Source of the DNA: a virus
Reading direction: 5' to 3' (one strand)
Virus record (IMG/VR): IMGVR_UViG_3300042894_008159
Coordinates: 1 to 64,000 of that record
DNA length: 64,000 nucleotides
Part shown: positions 18,066-28,500 of the stretch, piece after piece
Layout of the letters: each line of letters starts with the position of its first letter
Position numbering within the stretch: the stretch's first letter is position 1
Made by a program: the position numbers and the translations under genes
Notes under the pieces: generated by a model
What the model saw: only the letters and a program-made list of their open reading frames with translations
Databases searched by the model: none
Told to the model about the DNA's origin: nothing

Positions 18066-21000
18066 CTATCCTAAATTTGTTCCGCCTTGAGAAGAGAAAT
18101 TTCTAGAAGATAGAGTGTCATTTTTGTATTTTGCGCTTACTTCTAAGTCAAACGAAAATGTGCTTTGATTTCTTACCTGAATGTCTAATCCCATTTTTTT
18201 GGTGTAAGTAATATTGGTAGGATTTCCAGCGGCATTAAATCCGCCAATATATCCCAGCTTATCTGTTGCTCTAAATTGGAAGATGATGGGTATAATAATA
18301 GCATTATTTATTCCCTGTTGAACCGTTTGATTGGCCAAAGAAGTTGATCCTTGTACTTGTACCAAAGAAGAAGTAGCTGGTCCTAAAAACAAATAAGAAC
18401 CACATGAGTACTTTCCGATAAGCCATTCATCGTTACTTTCGAAACCTAATTTGAGAGGGTACATGGAATCTTCTCTAGAGGCAGTTGCTCCCTGTACAAA
18501 ATCTTGAGTCACTGGGGTATATCCTAGCTGCATCCAATAATTGTTAAAGGTAGAATCCGTGTAGAAATAATCAGATTGTCTAAAATAAGGATAAACAACC
18601 GTACCATTATTAGCATAGTTAGGTTTAACTAAATTAGTGAAGGACAAACCAGTATTTAAAGCAGGATGGTTTTTGTGAACACAAAATTCACTTAGAGTAC
18701 CATTTCCCAAACCCACCCAAGCACCAGTTGAACCAGTATAACCACCATTCCAAACAGATCCATTTGATCCAGATGCCGTGGGAACAGAAGAATCTGTAGG
18801 GTCAAATGGAATAAGTGATGGTCCATTTAAGGGCTGGCCGTTTCCGTTACCCGAATAATCATAACCGGAAGTGTAAGGTTGTGTTTCAGCATTAAAATAA
18901 AGTTCCTGGTCCAAACCTACACTTTTCCATCTGGGATAAATAAATTGGCTGTTAGCGTTTCCTGAAGCATATGGTGTAGCTTGTCTTAACTGTTCAAAAG
19001 ATTGATTGTTCGCCGATCCAGTAGATCCTTGAGGAATAATGTCTGCTGCAGTTAAAGAAGTTACAGAAATACCAATTTCTCCATATCGTAAATTTTGGGA
19101 ATATCCAGGAGGTAAAGTGTACGCAGTTGAAACCCCGGCAATTACGTCTAAGCCTCCCGGCAAAGAAGATGACAATTCCAATAAACCAGCAGCTGTGTTT
19201 ACTAATTTTAGCTGATAAATTTTAGCAGCAATTTTTCCTGCGTCACTTGTAGTGGCATTTAAGAAAATTTGGTTGTAATAACCTGCATTCACCCTCAACG
19301 TCTGACCGCTTGTAATAATTTGGGTATTTCCAGCTTCATCAACCAGTTGAACTTCCAAGATTCCAACTGACTTATCTATCATAGCTTTTAAAGAAGCAAT
19401 TTCATTTTGAAGATCTGTTAGTTTTTGGAAAAGATCTACTGGATTTCCAGAAGCATCTGTAAAACCACTAGAAATTACTGGAGCATCGATCAAAAAAGTT
19501 TTAGATCCGGCTGTGAATTGTCTATTCAATAAAGCATCTACTCCTCTAGAAGAAAGGTCCTGCTGTATAGCAAGTAAAGCTTCATCTTTCAAATTTGTAG
19601 TTAATGAAACAACTGCACTTTCTGTTGTTGCATCCGCTGGGAATGAAACTGTCACAGATTCAGACCAATCCGAAGTAATCGGATTTTCTGGCCACCCAGC
19701 TTCCGAAACAGACTTAATCCTAATTTCTACCTGTTCGCCGCTAGTAATTGGAATATCCAATTGATTGATGTTATTGGCATCGGCATCGGCAGTAATTTCT
19801 GGAGCCCAAACATAAGTACCAGAGCTCGCATCATAAACTTTAGATCTTATATTAGTTATAATTCTATTCCAGTTACTGAAAGCTCCTGTTTTTTCCTGAC
19901 CGTTATTATCTTGATAAGATATTTGCTGAATAGCAGGGGCTACCCCTGAATCACTTAAATATCTGTATTCGATAATAAATTGAATTACCTGCTGTTGCCC
20001 TGTAGTAGGATTTACTTTGGGAGGAGGGATAGGCCAAAAACCTCTAACACGATATTTAGGTTCTGCCAAAAGTTGTGGAGTAGAAGAAGAAGTTGTAGAA
20101 ATTTGACTGATTGTCGAAGCTAATAGTTGCTGTTTTTGAACTCTTTGCTGTGTTAAAGAATTCAAATTAGCTTGTAAAGCCTGTACATTTTGCGTTGTGT
20201 TGGTCAAATTTGTAGCTGTAGAAGCTCCTAGTGATGCTATACCGACTTGAGTTTGAGCAATCACAGAAGTATTACTCGCAGAATTGATTTGTGCTCTAGT
20301 TGTGTTTATGGCAGTGTCTAACTGAGAAATTTCACTTTGAAGAGTTGCCTTCAAAGCAACTTGGTTATTCAGTGTTTGTACATCAGTAGACTGTGTTAGT
20401 TGTGTGTTGATAGGAACAACTCTAAAGTTTGTTGGAACAATAGTAGGAGCATCCGGAGTCAATCCAGAGATGGCAGAAATCTTTTTTTCTTTCGCCATAG
20501 CTAACATCTGTTGACCCAAATCAGCTACGGAATTAAGATAAAATTGTTCTAAAGTTTGTACCCCACCTGTTGTATTAATTCTAAGTTGGTTGCTCCAGAA
20601 AACAACTCCAGGTGACCAAGACGAAGCAACAATGTTGTAGTTGTCGTCGATTTTTTTAAAGAAAACCCCTTGTCTTTCGTTATATCCAACATTTACATCT
20701 ACGAATCTTGGATTAAATTGGGTAGAAAGTAAAGTGAGGGAATTTGGGCCTATGCTTACGGGTTGAAATCCAGATGTTCTTTTTAGTTGAACTGAGGTCT
20801 GGTTAATATTAATGGAGATAATTTCATATCTAGTTCCATCTGGAGTTAAAAGAAAATTTCCAACATCTAAAGTCCTACCGTTTGTTACACCAGTACTAGT
20901 ATCTGTATATTGAACAGAATTCAACTTGTAATTTCTCCTGGTCTCTTGAACAGTTTGTCCATTTGAATCTGTTGTGCTGACCGTGTCATCGTAAAATGAT

Positions 21001-21650
21001 AAAACACTAAAATTCCCAGTATTTCTAATGGTTCTTAAAGGTAAAGGAATAACTTCTTCATCAACAAAATAGAAAATTCCATTATCTGTCAAAGAATTAA
21101 TAAATTCTTGCTCTCCTATGTTGTTTCTACCGTTCAGATTGGCATCGAAATATGCTTTTTGTTCATCAGTCTCGGTATTGGCTATAATTCTTTTAATCAG
21201 AATTCTATCCGCATCGTCAGGTAGCTGCCCCGTTACATCTATACTAATGTACAATAAAGGTGTTAGAAAACTTTCGAAAAACCAATTATCTCTGGTTGCA
21301 AATGTGCTGGGAACTTGCAAGTTAACAAAAGGTTTAGGATCGCGAAGTGGCTCTGACTTATAAATTTGAGAATAAGTACCATCTGGGTTTCTTACTGTAG
21401 AAAAGTTGTCACCTAACCCCGCTAAAGCCTGAATATTTGAATCAAGCCTTTGGATCTGAGAACTTAAATAGCCATAAGCGGGAATGCTAACATTTGTTGG
21501 TAATCCCGCTTCATCCAGCATTTCAATTTGTACTGTCTGGTTCGTAGAGGTCGCAACCTCATTCAAGCCATTTATAATTTCCAACGCGTTCTTTTGCAAT
21601 CTCAGGAATTGAGCTACTAAAGAACTAATACTGTTTTGTGTGCCTGACAT
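18066..21650 (-). CDS. Large tail/baseplate protein with coiled coil and FN3-like domain (1194 aa)
   Basis: Start MSGTQNSISSLVAQFLRLQK, with a helical N-terminus. In the middle (about 400-520) an Ala/Ser/Gln-rich coiled coil (LQSEISQLDTAINTTRAQIN) interrupts what looks like a fibronectin-III-like fold (PTNFRVVP before it; EIRIKSVSEAGWP and SDWSESVTVSFP after it). A second short coil follows (LTDLQNEIASLKAMIDK). The C-terminal third is beta-rich. Twelve nt separate it from the 736-aa gene upstream. Probably a baseplate or fibre-network component; specific identity unknown. Confidence 0.75.
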   Translation of the reverse strand: MSGTQNSISSLVAQFLRLQKNALEIINGLNEVATSTNQTVQIEMLDEAGLPTNVSIPAYGYLSSQIQRLDSNIQALAGLGDNFSTVRNPDGTYSQIYKSEPLRDPKPFVNLQVPSTFATRDNWFFESFLTPLLYISIDVTGQLPDDADRILIKRIIANTETDEQKAYFDANLNGRNNIGEQEFINSLTDNGIFYFVDEEVIPLPLRTIRNTGNFSVLSFYDDTVSTTDSNGQTVQETRRNYKLNSVQYTDTSTGVTNGRTLDVGNFLLTPDGTRYEIISININQTSVQLKRTSGFQPVSIGPNSLTLLSTQFNPRFVDVNVGYNERQGVFFKKIDDNYNIVASSWSPGVVFWSNQLRINTTGGVQTLEQFYLNSVADLGQQMLAMAKEKKISAISGLTPDAPTIVPTNFRVVPINTQLTQSTDVQTLNNQVALKATLQSEISQLDTAINTTRAQINSASNTSVIAQTQVGIASLGASTATNLTNTTQNVQALQANLNSLTQQRVQKQQLLASTISQISTTSSSTPQLLAEPKYRVRGFWPIPPPKVNPTTGQQQVIQFIIEYRYLSDSGVAPAIQQISYQDNNGQEKTGAFSNWNRIITNIRSKVYDASSGTYVWAPEITADADANNINQLDIPITSGEQVEIRIKSVSEAGWPENPITSDWSESVTVSFPADATTESAVVSLTTNLKDEALLAIQQDLSSRGVDALLNRQFTAGSKTFLIDAPVISSGFTDASGNPVDLFQKLTDLQNEIASLKAMIDKSVGILEVQLVDEAGNTQIITSGQTLRVNAGYYNQIFLNATTSDAGKIAAKIYQLKLVNTAAGLLELSSSLPGGLDVIAGVSTAYTLPPGYSQNLRYGEIGISVTSLTAADIIPQGSTGSANNQSFEQLRQATPYASGNANSQFIYPRWKSVGLDQELYFNAETQPYTSGYDYSGNGNGQPLNGPSLIPFDPTDSSVPTASGSNGSVWNGGYTGSTGAWVGLGNGTLSEFCVHKNHPALNTGLSFTNLVKPNYANNGTVVYPYFRQSDYFYTDSTFNNYWMQLGYTPVTQDFVQGATASREDSMYPLKLGFESNDEWLIGKYSCGSYLFLGPATSSLVQVQGSTSLANQTVQQGINNAIIIPIIFQFRATDKLGYIGGFNAAGNPTNITYTKKMGLDIQVRNQSTFSFDLEVSAKYKNDTLSSRNFSSQGGTNLG

Positions 21651-21662
21651 GTTTTTTGAATT

Positions 21663-23873
21663 TTACGAGTTATTAGTTATGCTTTTACCAACATGATCCA
21701 CCTGGAATATTAAATTTTCCGGATCTACACATATGATATCAAAAACAGGTTTGAAATCATACGGGGCAAATTCATTGTTGGTTAAAGAAAGAATTAAAGT
21801 AGAATATGGTACTTGGGTTGGGTTAGAGAGTGGATATTTACCTTGTGAATTTGTCAAGAAATTAACATTGAAATTACCAGGTATAATTTGATCACCAAAA
21901 CAAAATCTCATGATCTGACCTAGTTTCCAATTTACAGTAGAATCATCTAGTCTTATAACCAAATCAGAGGTCAAAGTAATCGGAACCCCATTGTTGACAT
22001 GCTTGTAATAGTTACCGAATGTTAGGAGAGGAATTCTATTTGGGGAATTATTCTGTAAAGTTACCGTTCCTTTCCTAGGCCCCACGTTATAATCTTGATT
22101 GTTGTTAGAAATCGTTAGTTGATTAGGAACTGATCTATCAACAATTATTCCCTGGCCCTGTTTGATTAAATTTAAGTTATAAGAAATTTCAACTGAGGTT
22201 TCATTGTTAATAATTGCCCGTATCAACTCATAATTTTGGTTGATTAATCCCATTACGGCTTGAGTATTATTGAACAAAGCCTGATTTGCAGCCAATGTAT
22301 TTTCTAGTTGTGAAATCCTTTGATCGAATGTGAAAGTTGTATCTGATGTTAAAACTAGATTTTCTAAAGCGTTGACCCGGTCTTCCAAATTCGCATAAAT
22401 GGCAGCAGTGTTATTCAAAGTACCTGAAGCATCTTGCAAAACATTCATGGCATCCATAAACATGGACAGTGAGAAAGGAGAATAATCGTTTATTGCCTGT
22501 TCTACTCCAGTTTGATCGATATCTACGTCAAATTTGATGTTCAGCTTCAGTCCAAATGAGTTACCATTCAACTTGGTAACAGGATTTGGTTTAAATTTTT
22601 TGAATCCAGGAATTTCGGAAGTTCCAATCCCAGTATCTTGTACATCATCTAGAAAAAGAACTCCGTATAAATTGGTGGCAGAATCGGCAGGAATTGCCGG
22701 ATCATAAACATCATAGTAAATCAAAACAGCATTGAAAGAAAAATCGGTAGATTCGGAAGTAGCATTGAATTCCTCCAATGTAGAAATAGCAGGATTACTT
22801 ACGATCTGTTGATAAGAACTTGGATCAAAATCGATGCCGATAGAATCCAAAGTTGTTCTGACGTATTTTTGATATGCATTGCCAGTGGTTCCGCCGTTAA
22901 ATGATTTTTCTAAAATTTGAGCGGCAGGATTAGTGAATGTAGCATCAGTAAAATAAGAATCAGCAATTGCTCTTGGGGAATACCAATTTCCAGAACCGGT
23001 CGATCCATTGGAAGTATTTTCGAACTCTACGGAAGGTGATCCTAAAACGTCACAGTCAAAAATAGCCAAATTTGTCAAACCACTGGGGTTGAATTCGTTG
23101 TATGATCTTCCGGTCAGATACTCGTCATTTAAAGGATCTTGTGGGTTATTGGTCCACCCAAAATCCATCGGATAATTTTGGTCGACAACATTTTTAAATA
23201 GAACTGTAGGAGTATTACCGTCTTTGGTTGGAACCATCACATACACCTCTGAGTAAGTGTTATTGTTATTCTTAACTGAATTTACAATGTCTAAATTACC
23301 AATGTACTGCACTACCCTATTGTATGTTGCTCCGGTCAATCCATAAGAACCGGTTCCTCCGGATGGATCTCCTTCAACATATCTTTTCTGAGTTACTGGC
23401 AATCCATTTACAGTCAAAACAGTATTTTGGTCTAAAGTCGAAACTACCTGTGAAGAATTAGCTGGCTGAAATCTTATTCCTCCTAATTCCTTTATCCACT
23501 TCCAAAAAACCCTTTCTGAAACGTTTTGTTTTAACGATTGATCATAATTGTTACCGCTTAGAATAGTGGTTTCTAAATTCAAACAATAACTTTGAAAACT
23601 CTGGGAAAAATTAACGTTTTGATTGGATGTAATAATTTGGTTTGCCCCACTTGCTTTATCCAAAAAAGCACTGTCCGGAGCGTTGAGTTTCAAAGTATTA
23701 CCAAGAGGATTTGTGGAATCAATATTGGGGATATTCAACAAGGCAAATTTCGAAAACTTGAATTGATTTATAGAGTTGTTGAATGTAAATGATAGATCTT
23801 CAGCAGCCGAAGAAAAGGCGTAGAAGGTACCACCTTGAACTTGTAATGGACGTATAAAAGGAGTTTTAGCCAT
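21663..23873 (-). CDS. Tail/baseplate structural protein with coiled coil (736 aa)
   Basis: I place the start at ATG 23873 (MAKTPFIRPLQVQGGTFYAF), not at a codon 45 nt earlier, because the longer version overlaps the upstream gene with atypical sequence and the ATG is preceded by an A-rich tract (AACAAAAAAT). Beta-rich N-terminal two-thirds; a coiled coil at about 500-590 (LEDRVNALENLVL, QRISQLENTLAANQAL); then a compact C-terminal domain (PRKGTVTLQNNSPNRIPLL). Co-transcribed with the large genes downstream. Function by context only. Confidence 0.75.
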   Translation of the reverse strand: MAKTPFIRPLQVQGGTFYAFSSAAEDLSFTFNNSINQFKFSKFALLNIPNIDSTNPLGNTLKLNAPDSAFLDKASGANQIITSNQNVNFSQSFQSYCLNLETTILSGNNYDQSLKQNVSERVFWKWIKELGGIRFQPANSSQVVSTLDQNTVLTVNGLPVTQKRYVEGDPSGGTGSYGLTGATYNRVVQYIGNLDIVNSVKNNNNTYSEVYVMVPTKDGNTPTVLFKNVVDQNYPMDFGWTNNPQDPLNDEYLTGRSYNEFNPSGLTNLAIFDCDVLGSPSVEFENTSNGSTGSGNWYSPRAIADSYFTDATFTNPAAQILEKSFNGGTTGNAYQKYVRTTLDSIGIDFDPSSYQQIVSNPAISTLEEFNATSESTDFSFNAVLIYYDVYDPAIPADSATNLYGVLFLDDVQDTGIGTSEIPGFKKFKPNPVTKLNGNSFGLKLNIKFDVDIDQTGVEQAINDYSPFSLSMFMDAMNVLQDASGTLNNTAAIYANLEDRVNALENLVLTSDTTFTFDQRISQLENTLAANQALFNNTQAVMGLINQNYELIRAIINNETSVEISYNLNLIKQGQGIIVDRSVPNQLTISNNNQDYNVGPRKGTVTLQNNSPNRIPLLTFGNYYKHVNNGVPITLTSDLVIRLDDSTVNWKLGQIMRFCFGDQIIPGNFNVNFLTNSQGKYPLSNPTQVPYSTLILSLTNNEFAPYDFKPVFDIICVDPENLIFQVDHVGKSITNNS

Positions 23874-23881
23874 ATTTTTTG

Positions 23882-24766
23882 TTAAAATGTCATATTGGAA
23901 GAGGAAAGTACAACCCAAGATCCTTGCTGTGTTCCAGTTCCCTGGGAAATTCTAGGCTCCCATTGTAAAGTAATAACAGATTGATAAGGTTTTCCAGAGT
24001 CACACGTTATACCAGCAGATGGAAAGTTGGCGTAAGAAGCATCCGTATTGAATCCAGTATAATAGGCTCCAGAATTTTGAACTCCAGTAGCTAAAAATCC
24101 ACCAGTGGCACTAGTATTAACGATTGTAATTCTAGTTCCAGCTACTAAAGCAGATCCCGACGCACCGGTAGTACCTACAGACATGTACCAACCGGGTCCA
24201 CACTGGGCATAAATCACGTCTTCTATTCCAGTAATTTGGTATGGAACAGACAAAGAAGAAGATCTTCCACCTCCTCCAGAAGAAGGCTGTGCGAAAGGCT
24301 GTCCGGCAGTTGCACCAGAATCATAAATGGTATTCTGTCCTACAAAATGACCTCCAAGTAATATATTAAAAGCTCCACTAAGGTTGTTACTTCCCAATAA
24401 ATTTGTGGTTGAACCAAATGTAACTGTACCATTTGAAGTTAGAGTCCCATTGAAAATGCTGGCCCCGCTTGCAGTTAAAGTTGTTGATGCAACACTCACA
24501 AATTGACTCGATCCGTTGGAATTAATTTGTGCTAAAGCTGTTCCACCTACAGGGACTATGATTTGATCGAACTTACCGGTTTTAGCTGAAATTCTTCCAG
24601 TAGAAGCGGCAGATAAATCCAGGATTCCATTCACCGAATCTATTCCGAATACATCAACATACTGGTTAATCCAATTTTGCAAAAGAAGAAAATTGGAATT
24701 GATGGTTGTTCTTGATGCTGAAATGGAATCTGAACCTAAAATTGAGGTTGTACTAACAGTTGACAT
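23882..24766 (-). CDS. Short tail fibre-like protein (294 aa)
   Basis: Start taken at ATG 24766 (MSTVSTTSILGSDSIS); a longer frame would translate through the promoter-like motif. A short helix (SRTTINSNFLLLQNWINQY) leads into repetitive Ser/Thr/Asn/Gly beta-helix-like sequence (GTLTSNGTVTFGSTTNLLGS), then a C-terminal beta domain with a poly-Gly linker. This is typical of short trimeric fibres or fibre tips. First gene of the leftward operon from the divergent promoter region shared with phoH. Confidence 0.72.
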   Translation of the reverse strand: MSTVSTTSILGSDSISASRTTINSNFLLLQNWINQYVDVFGIDSVNGILDLSAASTGRISAKTGKFDQIIVPVGGTALAQINSNGSSQFVSVASTTLTASGASIFNGTLTSNGTVTFGSTTNLLGSNNLSGAFNILLGGHFVGQNTIYDSGATAGQPFAQPSSGGGGRSSSLSVPYQITGIEDVIYAQCGPGWYMSVGTTGASGSALVAGTRITIVNTSATGGFLATGVQNSGAYYTGFNTDASYANFPSAGITCDSGKPYQSVITLQWEPRISQGTGTQQGSWVVLSSSNMTF

Positions 24767-24785
24767 TATTTCAAATTTTAATTTT

Positions 24786-24797
24786 GAATATATATCA
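24786..24797. promoter_or_regulatory. Bidirectional TGAATATATATCA motif between fibre and phoH
   Basis: A near-symmetric element: plus strand GAATATATA (24786-24794) ends 25 nt before the phoH ATG at 24820; minus strand TGATATATA (24797-24789) ends 22 nt before the fibre ATG at 24766. One site could serve both divergent genes. Confidence 0.5.
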
Positions 24798-24819
24798 AAA
24801 CAATTCACAACACTAAAAT

Positions 24820-25521
24820 ATGCCCACAGCAAAAAGCAAACTAACAGCTAAAGATTTTTACGATGTAAATTTCACAGAAAAACAAAAAAATTATTGCGAT
24901 ACCATTTTCAAAAATACAATCACATTTTGTTGGGGTCCTGCAGGTTCTTCCAAAACTTTTTCAGCATGCTACGCAGCTTTAAAGATGGTTCAAAGGGGAG
25001 AAATTGAAAGAATAATTTTTACAAAACCAATTCAAGAATCAGGAGAAAAGCTAGGTAGTTTACCAGGAGATGTTAGCGAAAAAATTAGTCCTTTCATGGA
25101 AAGTTTTTTAATCACCATGGAGAAAATAATCTCAAAGGAAAAATTAGGACAATTAATTTCAGAACGTACTATCGAATTCAGACCTTTGGCTTATATGAGA
25201 GGTGCTACCTTCGATAGATCCATGATGATTTTAGACGAGGCCCAAAATTGCGACATGAAACAACTCATGCTTTATATTTCTAGAGTTGGAGAAGGATCTA
25301 AAGTTTTAGTAGCTGGAGACATAACACAGCACGATATAGCATATGAAAAGGTAGCTTTACCCATCTTTGTAGAACTAGTCAGAGGAATTTCAGGAGTTGG
25401 GGAATTTCGTTTTGCCGAAGAGGATATTGTTCGGAGCAAAATTCTGAAAGAAATAGTTAGGAGATACGAACAATGGAAATACAAACTTGTGGGCGTAACG
25501 GGAAACACAAAACCTAAATAA
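24820..25521 (+). CDS. phoH: PhoH-like P-loop ATPase
   Basis: 233 aa, the usual size for phage PhoH. Walker A GPAGSSKT at residues 39-46, with the family's Ser where many P-loops have Gly; FTKPIQESGEKLGSLPGD at about 67-84; Walker B MMILDEAQN at 135-143; VAGDITQHD at about 164-172. PhoH ATPases are widespread in myoviruses and have been linked to RNA metabolism and phosphate-related host genes, but their job in infection is unsettled. It is the only plus-strand gene within the tail region; its TAA ends exactly where the convergent gene's stop begins. The start is preceded by A/T-rich sequence without Shine-Dalgarno. Confidence 0.92.
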   Translation: MPTAKSKLTAKDFYDVNFTEKQKNYCDTIFKNTITFCWGPAGSSKTFSACYAALKMVQRGEIERIIFTKPIQESGEKLGSLPGDVSEKISPFMESFLITMEKIISKEKLGQLISERTIEFRPLAYMRGATFDRSMMILDEAQNCDMKQLMLYISRVGEGSKVLVAGDITQHDIAYEKVALPIFVELVRGISGVGEFRFAEEDIVRSKILKEIVRRYEQWKYKLVGVTGNTKPK

Positions 25522-28500
25522 TTAGTTTCCTATAAAAGTCGAATTTGGATCGTCTGTTAATTTAAGACCAGACCCATAATTTGAAACATTCTGAGATCTA
25601 ATTATAATTTGGTCTTCTAAAATTTGTCTGTCTAAATCTGCATATTGGGATTCGAAGTCTCTACCAGGAGCAACGTATCCGTAGTCTGCAGAATTAACGA
25701 GCAATGGGTTGGGATCATTGGCTCTTGGTATAGATTGATTAACCACAGACACAAAGGCAGGTTTTGAAACTTGGTAAACATTTCCAGCCGAATCCTCGAC
25801 AGTATTTTGTATGGTATAATAATCTGACTCTGTAAATGTGTAAATAAAATATGGTGTAAATTTAACATCTAAAATTACCTCCCCAGTTCTGGCATTGCTT
25901 AGAATCCATCGGTTGTTTTGTTTTCCAAAAATTTCAGAGGCATAATTAGAAAAGAAAACTGTGGATAACATTGGAACATAAAGACTGTTGTCCGAATTGT
26001 GAACATCTACCCAAGTCCACGCTCCCGATCCCGCACGGGATATGATATTTCCTTCGTCTACTCCCAATGGGGGTTTATAGCTTTCAAGGAAAGAAACGAA
26101 CGGTGAAAAATTAGAAGAGGGATATGGTAAACCCGTCGGGCCAGTCAAACCTTGATTTGTTCCTGTTATGAAAATATTCAAATCAGGAGAAACTGTGAAA
26201 AATAATTCATTTTGTGTTCCGGTTTGCCCAGGTTCAAAGGTGGAAAAAGAATCGATAAATGTTCCAGATATGTTTCTTTTTTGAATTAAATTTCCGCTTC
26301 CTGTTACTCCAGGTTGTAAAGGATAATTCACCGAAAGATAATAATCACCATTTCCTCTTAATCCCTGAACTTCTGTAATTCTTGTAACATAAACATCTTC
26401 GTAAGAAGAAGGAAGAATTTCGAAATTTGATTCAGATTGAATTTTTCCTCCTGGTGAAATGGATAAGATCCCACCCTGAAGTGCTCCAGAAACCCCAGAT
26501 ACAATTTCGTTAGTTCCTCCGCCTTCTATAAGAGCATCTCCTGTAAACAAGAAAGCGGTGTAGTAGGTCGATGTGCTATTAAAAGCTCTAATTGTTTTGT
26601 GCCAACCTGTGTGATAGTTAGAATTATTTATTTGATAGTTACGTACAAATGCACCAGTTATTCCTTCAAAATTTGAATTAGAAAGCAAAACCCAAGGATA
26701 AGAAAATCCAGTTGCTCCGGATGGATGAGAAATGGTAATTCCACCAAAATTAACATCATGGGTGGATGTTCCAGAGGTTAGAAAAGTTTGGGAGTTGGGA
26801 AGACTAACAAGAGAATCAGCAAAAGAACCAGCTCCCGTCATTCCTATTACTTTTGCATTAATCAAAGAAAATTCTGAATTCATTTCCAATACAAATGCAC
26901 TTGGTAAATATGTGTTATTTTGAATTGGACTAAAAATAAATTCAGGTGAAACAGGCAAATCTCCTTCGTTCGAATAATCATTTTTCAATGTGGAATATCC
27001 TCCAATGAAATTGCTCATGAGACGAATTGAATTTTGCGAGATGGATAATTCCGTTCCTCCGCTTACTCCTATACCAATAGGGTAAAAACCAGTAGGACCG
27101 GATATGGGGTTATTCGCAGAATCAATTGCAGGGAAATATCTAAATTTTTTCAAATTGAATCTAGACTGTAAAGACTGGGTGGCAAAATCAATTCCCCCAT
27201 AACTGCATTGATCCCCCAGATCGAAATCAACTTCTGCTATAAAATAGGCTGGTTCATCGTAAAGCAAACCTGGATCTGGAATGTACGCACCGGTTCCAGA
27301 GGTAGGTCCATTCAAAATCCATGGATAATCAAAACTTCCAGTTATTCCAGGTGTTGACAAATTCGAGAATCCAATTGGACCTCCAGTAGGTCCGGTAACA
27401 CCAGTTATGGTCAAATCAGCAGCATTTGGGAATCTTGTATTCCAAACAAATTCTCCTGCTTCCAAATAAGAAGTGAATTTCCCAGCTACGATCAACGAGT
27501 TTCCATCGAATGAAGGTTTGACATCCAAAATTCTAGTTCTTCCTCCGCGGAAAGGTATAACTCCCTGAACCTGTCCTTTATCGGTGTAAAAAGTTAAAAA
27601 TCCAACTTCCCCAGTTGCTCCAGAAAAATTTGGATTTTCAAATATGTATGATTCTTCAGTGTTGCTAGATGGACCAAAGTTTATAAATTGTTCGTTAGAA
27701 TATCCACCTAAAACATTCAAATTTCCATATCTAGTGGTTGATGTAACCACAACTGTTTGTGATGTAGAAGGAGAGGATGTAATTCCAATCATCCAAGAAT
27801 AATCTGGAATTTCTTGTGCTTGGATTTGCTGCTCATAAGTTGTGGTTTGACCCCAGTTCCAATAGTTTTGGTTTCCTGCTTCTCCATTGGCTATAGATTT
27901 AAAATTTGTAGTCAAAAATAAATTTCTAGGATCCATTCCAGGATGGTTTAGGGCCAAGTCTGCATTATCATATCCTTGCCAAGAAGGATAAACCCAATTG
28001 TACTTCTGAACTTTAGGCAGAAGTACTTGACTTGAGGTTGCCCCAGTAGGTGAAGGGGTGTAGCTTAAAAAATTCCATCCAGTGGTTCCTTCGAAATTAC
28101 TGGAAGCATACACGTGAGGTAATACATAATCGAATAAAACAATATTGTTTCCTGAAATGATCCAAAGATTGTAGGGATAAGTGGTAATTGAATTTTCAAT
28201 TGATTTAGTCGTTGCCACATCAAAATCTACAACAATATCCGATGGTAATCCAGAATTTGAAGAATCATAGTGTGTAAAATTAACCCCATTGAAATGATAG
28301 AATCCATTGGTAGTTGGCGGATTCGATTGTGGATTCCCACATCGGAAAAACACGTGTCCATAGGGTACTGAAACAACCTTGGTCACAGGCAAGACAACTG
28401 GAACTGCCCAATTGTAAAACTTTTGGCCATCCCAATATGTTAATCCATCTTCTGTTCCCAACCAGTAATTACCATTCTCGTCAAAATCTACAGAATAGAC

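Noticed and set aside
24767-24832. Longer starts for the 294-aa fibre (24832) and for the 736-aa protein (23918)
   Set aside because: The first runs through the divergent promoter motif and into phoH; the second overlaps the neighbouring gene with atypical sequence, and both have a good downstream ATG.
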